From Shimia sagamensis (GTDB taxonomy: Bacteria; Pseudomonadota; Alphaproteobacteria; Rhodobacterales; Rhodobacteraceae): a DNA stretch of 64,000 nucleotides. Of the stretch, positions 17,576 to 27,372 are shown in pieces (the first letter of the stretch is position 1; each line of letters starts with the position of its first letter). The translations under genes and the position numbers were made by a program. Location: positions 248,001 through 312,000 of the forward strand of contig NZ_FXTY01000003.1 in NCBI RefSeq assembly GCF_900182745.1, written 5' to 3'. Below the pieces are notes generated by a model. The model had not been told where the DNA came from. It saw nothing but the letters and a program-made list of their open reading frames with translations, and did not search any database.

Positions 17576-18496
17576 TCATTGTGAGGCGTGGAAGGTGCGG
17601 CCAAGAGAGGCGGGTGCACCGCTTTTGTCAGCCGACATAATAACCAGAACGAGGATGGTTATCAGATAGGGCGACATTGCCAAGTATTCGACTGGGATGG
17701 CAATACCCGCCGCCTGTAGATTGAGCTGTAAAACATTGATTCCGCCGAAAAGATAGGCACCCAGCAGCACACGCCATGGCTTCCAGCTTGCGAACACCAC
17801 CAGTGCCAGTGCGATCCAGCCGATCCCGGCGGTCATGCCTTCGGTCCACTGTGGGACGCGGATCAAGGAAATATAAGCCCCGCCGAGACCAGCACAGGCG
17901 CCGCCAAACATGATGGCAAGGATGCGCACGCGGATCACGTTGTAGCCAAGCGCGTGGGCGGCATCATGGCTTTCACCCACCGCCCGCAGGATCAGACCTC
18001 CGCGGGATTTCTTCAGAAACCAGTAGACCGCTCCGGTCAAGGCGATGCCAAGGTAGAGAACCGGGTCGTGGCTAAACAGGATCGGGCCAAGCACCGGGAT
18101 GTCCGACAGCACCGGGATGTCGAGCTTGGCCATCGCGGGTGGTTTGATGCCCACGTAAGACTGGCCCATGAGCGCGGAGAGGCCGAGGCCAAACAGGGTG
18201 AGCGCCAAACCGGAAGCCACTTGGTTGGCCAAGGCAAACTGTGTGAGGAAGGCAAACAGCAGTGACAGTACAGCGCCTGCGAGCATGGCGGCCACAAGGC
18301 CCAGCATTGGTGAGGTGGTTTCCACCGAAATGGCAAAGCCTGCGATGGCGCCGATGATCATCATGCCCTCGACGCCGAGGTTCAGAACCCCAGCGCGTTC
18401 GACCACAAGTTCACCAATGGCGGCCAGCAGGAGCGGGGTGGCTGCGACCATCAGAGAGGCGATCAGCAGGACGGGGTTGATAGCGGAAAGATCCAT
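17576..18496 (-). CDS. ABC transporter permease, nucleoside type (YufQ/NupQ-like)
   Basis: The 306-residue protein is strongly hydrophobic, with about eight membrane helices, and carries the branched-chain/ribose-type permease loop GGLILRAVGESHDAAHALGYNV. It begins MDLSAINPVLLIASLMVAATPLLLAAIGELV, characteristic of the second permease of BMP-linked transporters. Its ATG overlaps the stop of the first permease gene (TAATG at 18494-18498). Confidence 0.92.
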   Translation of the reverse strand: MDLSAINPVLLIASLMVAATPLLLAAIGELVVERAGVLNLGVEGMMIIGAIAGFAISVETTSPMLGLVAAMLAGAVLSLLFAFLTQFALANQVASGLALTLFGLGLSALMGQSYVGIKPPAMAKLDIPVLSDIPVLGPILFSHDPVLYLGIALTGAVYWFLKKSRGGLILRAVGESHDAAHALGYNVIRVRILAIMFGGACAGLGGAYISLIRVPQWTEGMTAGIGWIALALVVFASWKPWRVLLGAYLFGGINVLQLNLQAAGIAIPVEYLAMSPYLITILVLVIMSADKSGAPASLGRTFHASQ

Positions 18497-19575
18497 TATG
18501 CGGCTCCCTTAGATTTAAGCACCACGCGGTAGTTGGTGAGCAGGTCGAGGGCGAGCAGGAAAAACAACAACATGCCCTGAAAGACCTGAATGGCGGCGGA
18601 CGGAAGACCAAGGTTGCCTTGGGCCAGATCGCCACCCACATAGGTCAGCGCCATCAGCAAAGCTGCGAGCAGAATGCCGACCGGGTGTAGGCGACCCAAG
18701 AAGGCCACGATGATGGCGGTGAAGCCATAGCCAGACGCGAAGTCGATGTTGATCTGGCCGGAGGGGCCGGTGACTTCGAAAAATCCAGCCAACCCAGCCA
18801 ATGCACCGGAGGTGCCGAGGCAGAACAGGATCAGGCGGGTGGGGTTCACCCCTGCAAAACGCGCCGCGCGCGGGGCTTCGCCGGTGAGGCGGATGTTGAA
18901 GCCAAGGATGTGGCGGTTGAGCAGAATGTAGGAGAAAATCACTGCGATGAAGGCAAAAGCCATGCCCCAGTGCAAACCTGCGGCCTCGTTGATCCAGCTG
19001 CTGCCGGCGGGGAAGTCAGAGAAGTTGCGCGAGCCGGGGAAGCCCATGCCTTCGGGGTTGCGCAACAGGCCCAGCGACATGGAGGCCAGCAGTTGGTCTG
19101 CGACATAGACCAGCATCAGCGAGACAAGGATCTCATTGGTGCCAAAACGGACTTTTAGGAGCGCGGGGATCATGCCCCAGGCCCAGCCACCCAACGCACC
19201 AGCAATGATCATCAAGGGGAAGATCAGGCGGCTTTCCGTGGGATAGAAGGCCAGGCCCACGGCGGCGCCACAGATCGCGCCCATGATGTATTGGCCTTCG
19301 GCCCCAATGTTCCAGATGCCCGCTTTAAAGCCAAGAGACAGGCCAATGGCGATCAGCACCAGAGGTGCGGCTTTCACCAGAAGCTGGGGGCGGTAATAGA
19401 AGGCAAATTCGCCAAACACCGGATCCCAGAAGATGGTGCGGATGGCTTCAATCGGGTTTTTGCCCAGCACAGAAAACAGCAAACCACCCATGATCATGGT
19501 AATGATCACCGCGATCAGCGGGGTGGAGAGCGACAGGGCGCGGGACGGTGTGGGGCGTTTCTCCAGCGCGATCAT
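18496..19575 (-). CDS. ABC transporter permease, nucleoside type (YufP/NupP-like)
   Basis: The 359-residue membrane protein has about nine to ten helices and the inner-membrane permease segments GFKAGIWNIGAEGQYIMGAI and GYGFTAIIVAFLGRLHPVGI. It is the larger permease of the pair and forms the heterodimeric channel with its neighbour. The start overlaps the ATPase stop by ATGA (19572-19575). Confidence 0.92.
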   Translation of the reverse strand: MIALEKRPTPSRALSLSTPLIAVIITMIMGGLLFSVLGKNPIEAIRTIFWDPVFGEFAFYYRPQLLVKAAPLVLIAIGLSLGFKAGIWNIGAEGQYIMGAICGAAVGLAFYPTESRLIFPLMIIAGALGGWAWGMIPALLKVRFGTNEILVSLMLVYVADQLLASMSLGLLRNPEGMGFPGSRNFSDFPAGSSWINEAAGLHWGMAFAFIAVIFSYILLNRHILGFNIRLTGEAPRAARFAGVNPTRLILFCLGTSGALAGLAGFFEVTGPSGQINIDFASGYGFTAIIVAFLGRLHPVGILLAALLMALTYVGGDLAQGNLGLPSAAIQVFQGMLLFFLLALDLLTNYRVVLKSKGAA

Positions 19576-21119
19576 GCGCTTGCTCCTTCTTTTTCTTCAT
19601 CGCCAACATGGGCGACTTCCATGCCGTGGGCACCGCCCATCATCAGGCCAATTTCATCAATCGAGAGGCCCGCAGCCGGGCGGAGGTCGGACAAGCGACC
19701 TTCGTTGAGCGCACCAAAACGATCAGAGATTTCCATAAGTTCGTCGAGGTCTTGAGAGATCACCACAATTGCGGCACCCCCTGCGGCCAGATCCAGCAAA
19801 GCTTGGCGGATCGAAGCGGCGGCAGCGGCGTCCACACCCCATGTGGGCTGGTTCACCACCAGCACTTCGGGGCGTTGCAGCACTTCGCGGCCAATCACAA
19901 ATTTTTGCAGGTTACCGCCAGAGAGGGCGCGGGCTGCCACGTGGTTGCCGGGTGTGCGCACGTCAAACTCTTTGATGATGGTGTCGGCGAACTCGGTGGT
20001 TTTGGACCAGTTCACAAAGCCATTGTTGGTCAATCCTTCGCGGATCGCACCGGTGAGTAAGGCGTTTTCCGTCAGGCTCAGATCAGGTGCGGCTGCGTGG
20101 CCAAGACGCTCTTCTGGCGCGGCAAGGATACCCATCCCGCGGCGGGCATTGGGGCCGAGATTGGCCACATCTTGGCCGTTGACCTTGATTGAGTCGGGCC
20201 AGGTGAGGGATTCACCGGAGAGCGCAGAAAGCAGCTCGTCCTGACCGTTGCCCGCGACACCGCCGATGCCAAGGATCTCGCCAGCGCGCACCGTGAAGTG
20301 GATGTTCTTGAGTGTCGTGCCATAGTCGTTGGTTGGCTCAAGTGTGAGGCCGGACACATCCAAAACAACGGCACCAGCTTTCTCGGTGGTGCGTGTTGGG
20401 GTTTGCAAGGTGTCGCCCACCATCAATTCCGCCATGTCCCGCGCGGAGGTGTCCGCGGGCACACATTCGCCAACGTTTTTACCAAGACGCAGAATAGTAG
20501 CGTGGTCACACAGGGCGCGAATTTCTTCGAGCTTGTGGGAGATGTAAAGGATCGAGGTACCTTCGGCTTTCAGCTTGTTCAGCGTCTGGAACAGGATCTC
20601 GACTTCTTGTGGAGTCAGAACCGAGGTGGGTTCGTCCATGATCAAAAGCTTGGGGTCTTGGAGCAGGCAGCGGATGATCTCCACACGCTGGCGTTCACCA
20701 GCGGAGAGGTCACCCACAGTGCGGTTTGGATCAAGCGGCAGGCCGTAGGTTTCAGAGACACGGCGGATGCGGCGGGCGAGGTCGCGCATGGCTGGCGGGT
20801 TCTCCATGCCAAGTGCCACGTTCTCCGCAACCGACAGCGCGTCAAACAGCGAGAAGTGCTGAAACACCATCGCCACGCCTGAGGCGCGGGCGGCTTTGGG
20901 TTCGGGTGGGGCAAAGAGTTGCCCGTTCCACGTCATGGTGCCGCTGTCCGGTTTCACCAGGCCGTAGATCATTTTCACAAGCGTGGATTTACCGGCGCCA
21001 TTTTCGCCAAGCAGGGCGTGCACTTCATTGGTGCCGATGTCGAACGAGACATCGTCATTGGCCACCACGCCGGGGTAGGTCTTCGTCAACCCCTTGATGG
21101 AGAGTAGTGGTGTGCTCAT
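19572..21119 (-). CDS. ABC transporter ATP-binding protein with two nucleotide-binding domains (NupO/YufO-like)
   Basis: The 515-residue protein has two ABC domains, as in sugar and nucleoside importers of this class. The first has Walker A LLGENGAGKSTL, signature LSAGERQRVEI and Walker B LLIMDEPTSVLTP. The second has a degenerate Walker A (GIGGVAGNGQDELL) and signature LSGGNLQKFVIGR, the normal asymmetric pattern. It begins at ATG 21119, 5 bases after AGGGGACAG; an in-frame ATG at 21155 lacks homology. It is the first gene of the four-gene operon ATPase-permease-permease-binding protein, read toward lower coordinates. Confidence 0.93.
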   Translation of the reverse strand: MSTPLLSIKGLTKTYPGVVANDDVSFDIGTNEVHALLGENGAGKSTLVKMIYGLVKPDSGTMTWNGQLFAPPEPKAARASGVAMVFQHFSLFDALSVAENVALGMENPPAMRDLARRIRRVSETYGLPLDPNRTVGDLSAGERQRVEIIRCLLQDPKLLIMDEPTSVLTPQEVEILFQTLNKLKAEGTSILYISHKLEEIRALCDHATILRLGKNVGECVPADTSARDMAELMVGDTLQTPTRTTEKAGAVVLDVSGLTLEPTNDYGTTLKNIHFTVRAGEILGIGGVAGNGQDELLSALSGESLTWPDSIKVNGQDVANLGPNARRGMGILAAPEERLGHAAAPDLSLTENALLTGAIREGLTNNGFVNWSKTTEFADTIIKEFDVRTPGNHVAARALSGGNLQKFVIGREVLQRPEVLVVNQPTWGVDAAAAASIRQALLDLAAGGAAIVVISQDLDELMEISDRFGALNEGRLSDLRPAAGLSIDEIGLMMGGAHGMEVAHVGDEEKEGASA

Positions 21120-21555
21120 ATCTGTCCCCTTGGCTGCAGGTCTTGCGCTCCGCAAAACGCAAAACCGCTGAAATTCTTACGCATTCACCCTAGAAACTGG
21201 CCTGCCGTGTCTGCAAGATAAACTTCGGCGACGCCTTTCCCTCAGGCCGTTAACAGCCCGTACGGCATTTGCTGGATACCCTCCATATCCTTGGTTTTTA
21301 AGGGTTAGGCCAGAGTATTTTCAATGATTTGTAGAAAGAGTTGCAGGGCTGAACGCCAAGCAGTTGCCTAAGATTTGCACTGACATTGAGGCGTTTGAGA
21401 GCGCGACTCTGCAATCAAGAGGGGACACAGGGAGTCGTTTTTGCTTGGTTTGTGCCAAAATTGCGGTAGCGTGACAGCATAATACACCGATCACATTTCA
21501 ATTCTCGCAGTCCCGTATGCTTGGGCTGTTCTGATTTCTATTTGGGAGTAGTTGA
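21120..21555. other. Intergenic region between the divergent BMP operon and DUF3604 gene
   Basis: These 436 bases contain no plausible gene on either strand. They should hold the divergent promoters of the transporter operon and the DUF3604 gene. I looked for a -35/-10 pair with 16-18 base spacing and found nothing convincing. No riboswitch or repeat was recognised. Confidence 0.5.
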
Positions 21556-23532
21556 ATGACGCATGTTGGTTCCGCATTTTACCCCGTAACCCTGTCTCGC
21601 GCGAAAACCTGTGTGGCTGCACTGAGTACCGCCACCCTGCTATTGGCCGCGCCGGGCAATGCCCAGGTTGTGCCGTCTGAAGAGGCGGCGGAAAGTGGGT
21701 TTGCCGACGCGCCGTATTCCCCCTATGCCAACCGGTCTTTCCCGACGTTTCCGTTGTGGGGTGAGACCCATTTGCACACCGGTCTGTCACTGGATGCGGG
21801 GGCCTTTGGCAACATCCTTGGACCCGACGATGCCTGGCGGTTTGCCAAGGGTGAACAGGTGGTGTCCTCCACCGGTCAGCCAGTAAAGCTCAGCCGCCCG
21901 CTGGATTGGATGGTGCTGACAGATCACACCGACCTGATGGGTTTTGCGCCAGATTTGCAGGCGGGAAAACCAGGTGTTTTGGCCGACCCCAAAGGGCGCG
22001 AATGGTATGAGGGCTATAAAAAGGGCGGGGCCGAGGCCGGGAAGACGGCTTTTGACCTGATCACCAACTTCGCGCAGATGACGTTGCCTGAATTGCTGGT
22101 GGAGAGTTACAGCCCCGGTGCTGACCCATTTGCCTTTACCTGGGAAAAAATTGTGAATGCGGCTGAAGAGCACAATGATCCGGGGCGGTTCACAGCCTTT
22201 ATTGGCTTTGAATGGACCTCCGTGCCCAAGGGCTTCAACCTGCACCGCAATGTGATGCTGCGCGACGGGCCAACGCGCGCCTTGCAGGTGGTGCCGCCGG
22301 TCACACAGCCGCCCATGGGGGACACCGACCCGTTCCACCTTTGGGATTGGCTAGAAACATATCAGGAAAAAACCGGCGGACGTGCTGTGGCCTTTGCGCA
22401 CAATGGCAACCTGTCCAATGGCTGGATGTTCCCAACCGAAGACACCTACCACGGCGGTAAGGTGGATGAGCAATACGTGCAGTTGCGGGCCAAATGGGAG
22501 CCGCATTATGAGATCACGCAGATTAAAGGCGACGGCGAGGCGCACCCTTTCCTAAGCCCTGATGATGAGTTTGCGGACTATGAGAACTGGGACACCGGCA
22601 ACCTCGATCTGACTGAGTTAAAAACCGAAGACATGCTTGGCCGCGAGTATGCCCGAGAGGCCCTGAAGCAGGGTCTTGCTCTGGAAAAGAAACTCGGCGT
22701 GAACCCGTATAAATTTGGCATTGGTGGGGCCACAGACAGCCACACAGGGCTGGCCACTGCTGAGGAAGAGAACTTCTTCTCCAAGTCGGTGAGTGTGGAA
22801 CCATCGCCAACGCGGATTGATCACCCGTTTATTGCCAGCGATCTGGGCAGAATCGAAGGCCACCAGCTTGTGGCGTCAGGGTACACAGCGGTTTGGGCGA
22901 CAGAAAACACACGCTCCGCGATCTTTGATGCTTTCAAGCGCCGCGAAACTTATGCCACCACCGGCCCACGCATGGGTTTGCGGTTCTTTGGCGGCTGGGA
23001 GTTTGACGAAAATGACATGCGCACCCGCAACCCTGCGGTTGTTGGCTATGCCAAGGGTGTTCCGATGGGGGGCGATCTACAAGCCAATGAAGGTGGTGGC
23101 AGTGCGCCAAGCTTCTTGCTGGCAGCATTGCGTGATCCCATTGGGGCCAACCTCGACCGGATGCAGGTGATCAAGGGTTGGATGGATGCGGACGGAGGTT
23201 TGCACGAAAAGGTCTATGATGTCGCGTGGTCAGGTGATCGCGAGATGGATGCCAACGGCAAAGTGCCCGAGGTGGGCAACACTGTTGATCTGGAAACCGC
23301 CAGTTGGGCCAATACCATTGGTGCGTCAGAGTTGACCTCGGTGTGGACGGACCCGGATTTTGATCCTGCGCAACCGGCGTTCTACTATGTGCGGGTGCTG
23401 GAGATTCCAACCCCGCGCTGGGTGGTCTACGACAAACTTCGGTTTGGGATCGACCTGCCTGCGGAGGCGCAGCTGATCCATCAGGAGCGGGCGTATTCGT
23501 CACCAATCTGGTACACACCGCCGAAGGGGTAA
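21556..23532 (+). CDS. Exported DUF3604 domain protein
   Basis: This 658-residue protein begins with a signal peptide ending at about residue 36 (LLAAPGNAQ). The rest matches DUF3604: [21 protein letters not shown] near residue 65, [64 protein letters not shown] and the C-terminal PIWYTPPKG. The His/Asp clusters resemble a PHP-type metal-dependent hydrolase, so a periplasmic phosphatase or hydrolase role is plausible but unproven. GGGAG precedes the ATG by 6 bases. A strong terminator follows, so it is probably monocistronic. Confidence 0.88.
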   Translation: MTHVGSAFYPVTLSRAKTCVAALSTATLLLAAPGNAQVVPSEEAAESGFADAPYSPYANRSFPTFPLWGETHLHTGLSLDAGAFGNILGPDDAWRFAKGEQVVSSTGQPVKLSRPLDWMVLTDHTDLMGFAPDLQAGKPGVLADPKGREWYEGYKKGGAEAGKTAFDLITNFAQMTLPELLVESYSPGADPFAFTWEKIVNAAEEHNDPGRFTAFIGFEWTSVPKGFNLHRNVMLRDGPTRALQVVPPVTQPPMGDTDPFHLWDWLETYQEKTGGRAVAFAHNGNLSNGWMFPTEDTYHGGKVDEQYVQLRAKWEPHYEITQIKGDGEAHPFLSPDDEFADYENWDTGNLDLTELKTEDMLGREYAREALKQGLALEKKLGVNPYKFGIGGATDSHTGLATAEEENFFSKSVSVEPSPTRIDHPFIASDLGRIEGHQLVASGYTAVWATENTRSAIFDAFKRRETYATTGPRMGLRFFGGWEFDENDMRTRNPAVVGYAKGVPMGGDLQANEGGGSAPSFLLAALRDPIGANLDRMQVIKGWMDADGGLHEKVYDVAWSGDREMDANGKVPEVGNTVDLETASWANTIGASELTSVWTDPDFDPAQPAFYYVRVLEIPTPRWVVYDKLRFGIDLPAEAQLIHQERAYSSPIWYTPPKG

Positions 23533-23555
23533 GGCTCTTTATCGCAAGGTCATTG

Positions 23556-23583
23556 GGGGCGCCTGAGTAGGCGCCCCTTTTTT
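23556..23583 (+). terminator. Terminator of the DUF3604 gene
   Basis: GGGGCGCC and GGCGCCCC form a perfect 8-bp stem around TGAGTA and are followed by TTTTTT. The convergent aldolase gene ends two bases later. Confidence 0.9.
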
Positions 23584-23584
23584 G

Positions 23585-24361
23585 TTATGAGATCAGAGCC
23601 TTGGCGTCTTTGCTCAGTGCCCGCGCCGCGGTGGCCAGAATCACCGTGTCGATACCCACTGCCACAAAAGTCGCACCCAAATCGAGGTAGGTTTTGGCGG
23701 CCTCTATTGAGAACGTCAGTATGCCCGGCGCTTTACGGGCTGCCGCGATGCGGGTGATGGCGTCTTTGATGATCGCCTGCATCTCGGGTGCTTCGGGTTG
23801 GCCGGGGAAGCCCATGTCAGCCGAAAGGTCGGCGGGGCCGACGAAAACGCCATCCACACCCTCAACAGCCAGAATGTCATCGAGGTTCTCGATGGCGGTG
23901 CGGGTTTCGGCTTGCACCAGCACGCAGATTTCTGCGTTGGCGGTGGTGGCGTAGTCTGAAATGGCAGCAAATTGGGTCACGCGCGATCCGTAGCCGCCCA
24001 TACCTCGCACGCCGTCGGGCGCATAGCGGCAGGCGCGCACAATGGCGGCTGCCTGAGCGCCGGTGTCAATCATCGGCACCAGCACTGTTTGCGCACCTGC
24101 ATCCAGAACCTGTTTGAGCACCCAATCCTCACCAATCGGCACACGAACGACCGCGTGGCTGTTTGTGGGTTCCAAGGCACGGACTTGGTCGGTGATTGAG
24201 CGCAGATCGTTGGGGCCGTGTTCACCATCCACCACCAGCCAGTCAAAACCGGTGGTGCTCATCAGCTCGGCCGCAATGGTCTCACCAAAACTCATCCAAC
24301 ACCCAATTTGGGGCTGTTTGGCGGCAAGGGCGGCTTTGAAAGGGTTGTGAGGCGCTGGCAT
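23585..24361 (-). CDS. HpcH/HpaI family class II aldolase
   Basis: The 258-residue protein has the HpaI signature: GCWMSFGETIAAELMSTTGF, DWLVVDGEHGPNDL, VRVPIGEDWVLKQVLDAGAQ, and the metal-site segments CVLVQAETRTAIENLDDILA and GVFVGPADLSADMG. HpaI aldolases are metal-dependent and cleave 4-hydroxy-2-oxoacids to pyruvate or similar plus an aldehyde. The substrate of this copy (hydroxy-oxoheptanedioate, rhamnonate, glucarate or other) is not clear, because no degradation cluster surrounds it. GGAGCC precedes the ATG. Confidence 0.9.
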   Translation of the reverse strand: MPAPHNPFKAALAAKQPQIGCWMSFGETIAAELMSTTGFDWLVVDGEHGPNDLRSITDQVRALEPTNSHAVVRVPIGEDWVLKQVLDAGAQTVLVPMIDTGAQAAAIVRACRYAPDGVRGMGGYGSRVTQFAAISDYATTANAEICVLVQAETRTAIENLDDILAVEGVDGVFVGPADLSADMGFPGQPEAPEMQAIIKDAITRIAAARKAPGILTFSIEAAKTYLDLGATFVAVGIDTVILATAARALSKDAKALIS

Positions 24362-24443
24362 AAGAGGCTCCGGTCAGAACTTTGCGTGTTAAGCAAATTG
24401 ACGGCATTCCTCCGCGACTGTCCAGCCTTGGTTTGTCATCCCA

Positions 24444-24476
24444 AAAACGAGAAAGGCCGACCCGAAGGTCGACCTC
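24444..24476 (-). terminator. Probable terminator of the RTX/Hint gene
   Basis: On the minus strand AGGTCGACC pairs with GGTCGGCCT (one mismatch) around a tetraloop, followed by TTTCTCGTTTTT. It lies 28 bases past the stop codon. Confidence 0.7.
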
Positions 24477-24503
24477 TCCCATAGCGAACTTTTGACTGTG
24501 GGG

Positions 24504-26432
24504 TTAGCCCAGCAGTTTGGCCTCGTGACGCTTCAGCGACAGGCGGGCGGCGGTGTAACCCACCAGACCGTCACGTTGCTGCAGCTCGGGGAACAGAGCG
24601 TAGATTTCGTCGCGCTGTTCTTTGCCGATGCCGTTCATAGAGTATTCACCTGGCTGGAAGCTTTCGCTCCATGCGCCGTCTGCGAGCACCACTTCGTGGT
24701 TGTCACAGAGGAAGTGAATGTAGTCCACGCCAACCACGTCGATCTGCTCCACACCATCAAGGTGGGTCAGGTGCTTCGCCGCCACCAGAACTTCGCGCTC
24801 TTCAAAGAGCAGCTCGGCTTGCTCGGACACCAGCAACATGCGGTGAGATGGGGAGACCATCATGTCGCGCTCTGGCTGATTTGGACCCAGCGCACCCTGT
24901 TTGATCAGGATCGGACGCAGTTCAGCACGTGCCATCAGGTCGCGGCCAGAGACATGCTTGCGGCCAGCCCAGCGGATGGTTTGCAGACCATTGTCGCGGG
25001 TCACCACTTGGTCGCCTTCGCTCAGGTTTTCAACCGCCACTTCGCCCATTGGGGTCAGGATGCGGGTGCCTGGTGTGAAGCACACAATCTCTTCGATGTT
25101 CTCAAACGTTGCGGTGCCAGTCACATAAGGTTCGTCACCGGTGCTGTCGAGGAACTCGACCGTGCCGTCGATGCCATTACCGTCGCTGTCGGTGGTCTCG
25201 TCCACGATGCGCCAGTCGACACCTTCGGTGCCTTCAATCTGCAGCACGTCGTGGTCGTCACCGGTGGAGCCGCCGCGGATGACGTCGCCGTCACCCTCTT
25301 CGCCGGAGCCAATGATAAAGCGGTCTGCGTCTTCGCCGCCTTCCATGGTGTCGGCGCCTGCGCCACCGTCGATGGTGTCGTCGCCTTGCTGGCCGTAAAT
25401 GACGTCATCGCCATCTTCGCCCATTAGCGAGTCGTCAGCCTCAAAGATCGAGGTCGGTGCAACGCCGTCAAAGAACACGTCAGACACAACAACGTCAGAT
25501 GGCTCACCATCCAGGTTGACGTTGATGATCTCCATCCGCGCCACTGGGCCAGGAATGGCAACCAGAACGGAGTTGTCGATGTCTTCGGCGTCGCTTGGGT
25601 TGGTGCCGTCAGAAATGGCAGCTTCGGTTGTACCGTCACCGTTGATGTCCACCAAGTGCAAGTTGGTGTCACCGCTGGCATACATGGTCACTTCGATTTC
25701 GTTACCGTTAGCGTCCCATGCGCGGACCTTAACAACGGCGGACTCGTCAATGTCGCTGATGCGGAACAGCACGTTCTCAACGGGTTCGGAGAAATCCACA
25801 CCCTTGGTCACGGTGGCATTGGTGCCGGTGCCGGTGGTCAGATTTGCGCCGGAGTTGACGTTGGCGTCTTCGTCGCCTGTGTCCACGTCCGTAAGCAGTT
25901 GTGTAGTTGTCGCAAAGCTGGTGTCGCCGCCGCCAGAAGTTGTGGTTGATATGGACACGCTCACAGAGCCGGTGTCCTGTGAATAGCCGGTTGGCACTGC
26001 TGCGCCATCCGCAAAGCCAGTCACTTCGCTCCAGTTGAAGCTTTCGCGGGCTCCCTCAGGGCTGGCGCCATCCGGATTGATGTCCCCAAAGATGGTGTCG
26101 TTGCCACCACCGCCATATACTGTGTCATTGCCTGCGTCACCGGTGATGAAGTCGTCACCTGGTTCGCTGCCGTCAGCAGGGCCTTCGGCGTGGTCGGTTT
26201 CATCACCGTATACCACATCGTCGCCGCCGCCAGCGCTGACGTCATCGGCGCCATCACCCGCATAGATGGTGTCGTCGCCATTGCCTGCGGTGATTTCATC
26301 ATCGCCGTCTTGGGCACTGATGACGTTGCCGCTGTTATCAATTGTATCGCCGTCAACGTCTACATAGCCAACCGACATGGTGTCGTCGTTCTCTGTACCG
26401 TCAACAATTCCCGGACCGTTTGGATCAGCCAT
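24504..26432 (-). CDS. Acidic RTX calcium-binding protein with C-terminal Hint domain
   Basis: The 642-residue protein is very acidic. Hemolysin-type calcium repeats (GGxGxDxxx: AGNGDDTIYAGDGADDVSAG, GGGGNDTIFGD) occupy residues 30-110. A second group (MGEDGDDVIYGQQGDDTIDG) lies at about 340-390. The middle resembles a beta-sandwich found in secreted RTX proteins. Residues 460-640 are a Hint_2 domain: catalytic Cys in VCFTPGTRILT, SPSHRMLL in place of the TxxH motif, and HEVVLADG. It is the kind of protein that leaves by a type I system, but no ABC exporter is adjacent. The start at 26432 follows AGAGGG; an upstream in-frame ATG at 26456 is possible. No intein junction is obvious, so self-processing is unproven. 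Confidence 0.85.
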   Translation of the reverse strand: MADPNGPGIVDGTENDDTMSVGYVDVDGDTIDNSGNVISAQDGDDEITAGNGDDTIYAGDGADDVSAGGGDDVVYGDETDHAEGPADGSEPGDDFITGDAGNDTVYGGGGNDTIFGDINPDGASPEGARESFNWSEVTGFADGAAVPTGYSQDTGSVSVSISTTTSGGGDTSFATTTQLLTDVDTGDEDANVNSGANLTTGTGTNATVTKGVDFSEPVENVLFRISDIDESAVVKVRAWDANGNEIEVTMYASGDTNLHLVDINGDGTTEAAISDGTNPSDAEDIDNSVLVAIPGPVARMEIINVNLDGEPSDVVVSDVFFDGVAPTSIFEADDSLMGEDGDDVIYGQQGDDTIDGGAGADTMEGGEDADRFIIGSGEEGDGDVIRGGSTGDDHDVLQIEGTEGVDWRIVDETTDSDGNGIDGTVEFLDSTGDEPYVTGTATFENIEEIVCFTPGTRILTPMGEVAVENLSEGDQVVTRDNGLQTIRWAGRKHVSGRDLMARAELRPILIKQGALGPNQPERDMMVSPSHRMLLVSEQAELLFEEREVLVAAKHLTHLDGVEQIDVVGVDYIHFLCDNHEVVLADGAWSESFQPGEYSMNGIGKEQRDEIYALFPELQQRDGLVGYTAARLSLKRHEAKLLG

Positions 26433-27210
26433 TGTACCCTCTTTCTCATCATGCAAGCCGCGGGCGTCGCCAACCTAGCCAAAAACCCAAAAATCGGGTT
26501 CGCAGCGCCGTTTGGCGTTCATCACGCGGCATCGCTGGATGCCCTCTACATGTCGTTTGGCTGCCCCAAGCCAGAACTCGTCCCCCAGTTGGACTTGCTA
26601 CAAATATGATGCAATCGAGGCGAGGAAGAAACAAAAACCTGAAAAATTTGACGAAAAGCGCCGCAATTACGGCGCCATTGAGTGTTAAATTTTGGTTAAT
26701 GCCCGTTGGGGTGCTGGCGCTATTGTTTCCGAATTTGGGCGCAATCATGGCATGAAATGAGGCTTTTGTCTGCCGGAGGGGAACATATTTGAGCCTTTAT
26801 TGGCTTGGGCTTCCCTGAGGTCACTTCGTTGGGCAAGTTGTCGTTTCCAAGTGTGAACCAATGGCGGAAGGTTAAGCCGAAAATCGGTTGTGGTACGCCA
26901 GACACAGGCGGGCGTTTGGGATTGTTGATTAAATGAGGACAAGCTGAGGTTAGGTGAGTAATTGACCCCGGATTGGGAACGATGTCGCTCGAATCGCCGG
27001 GCGAAAAATCAGGAGATGGCGCGGTCTATTGCCACATAAGAGCGAATCTCATGTTGGGCGATTCTGTCCGTGGTTTTTCCGTTGATCTGACAAGCGTCAC
27101 GAGATCTCAAAGCGGTGCGGAAAAGGTGGTGGCCCGGCGGCGCCGACGCAAGTGCGCCAACGCAAACTCTGCCGAAGCATGTGTTGTGTGTTACCAGTAT
27201 TGGGGACCGG
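26433..27210. other. Long intergenic region without recognisable gene
   Basis: Nearly 780 bases separate the RTX/Hint gene from tRNA-Thr. Short open frames occur on both strands (for example 26973-27221) but none looks like a protein, has a ribosome binding site or shows family motifs. I recognised no sRNA, riboswitch or repeat. It may hold the RTX gene's promoter and possibly decayed sequence. Confidence 0.5.
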
Positions 27211-27285
27211 TGGTGCTGTGAGGGAGGATCGAACTCCCGACCTCACCCTTACCAAGGGTGTGCTCTACCACTGAGCTACCACAGC
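27211..27285 (-). tRNA. tRNA-Thr (anticodon GGT)
   Basis: The minus strand folds into a complete cloverleaf of 75 bases. It has a 7-bp acceptor stem (one G-T pair at its base), D-arm GCTC-AGTGGTA-GAGC, anticodon stem CACCC/GGGTG with loop TTGGTAA (anticodon GGT), 5-base variable loop, T-arm GGGAG-TTCGATC-CTCCC, discriminator A and an encoded CCA. Confidence 0.97.
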
Positions 27286-27372
27286 ATGACCGTGGCGCGG
27301 TGTTTAGGACCAAACTTCATCATGTGCAAGCGCAATCTGGACCCTTTTTTGCGGGTCATGTAAAGAAACTGC

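Noticed and set aside
26973-27221. 82-codon frame upstream of tRNA-Thr
   Set aside because: No ribosome binding site, no family resemblance, and it runs into the tRNA.
27115-27363. Open frame with GGSNSRPHPYQGCALPLSYHS
   Set aside because: It is a translation of the antisense of the tRNA-Thr gene, a common artefact, not a protein.
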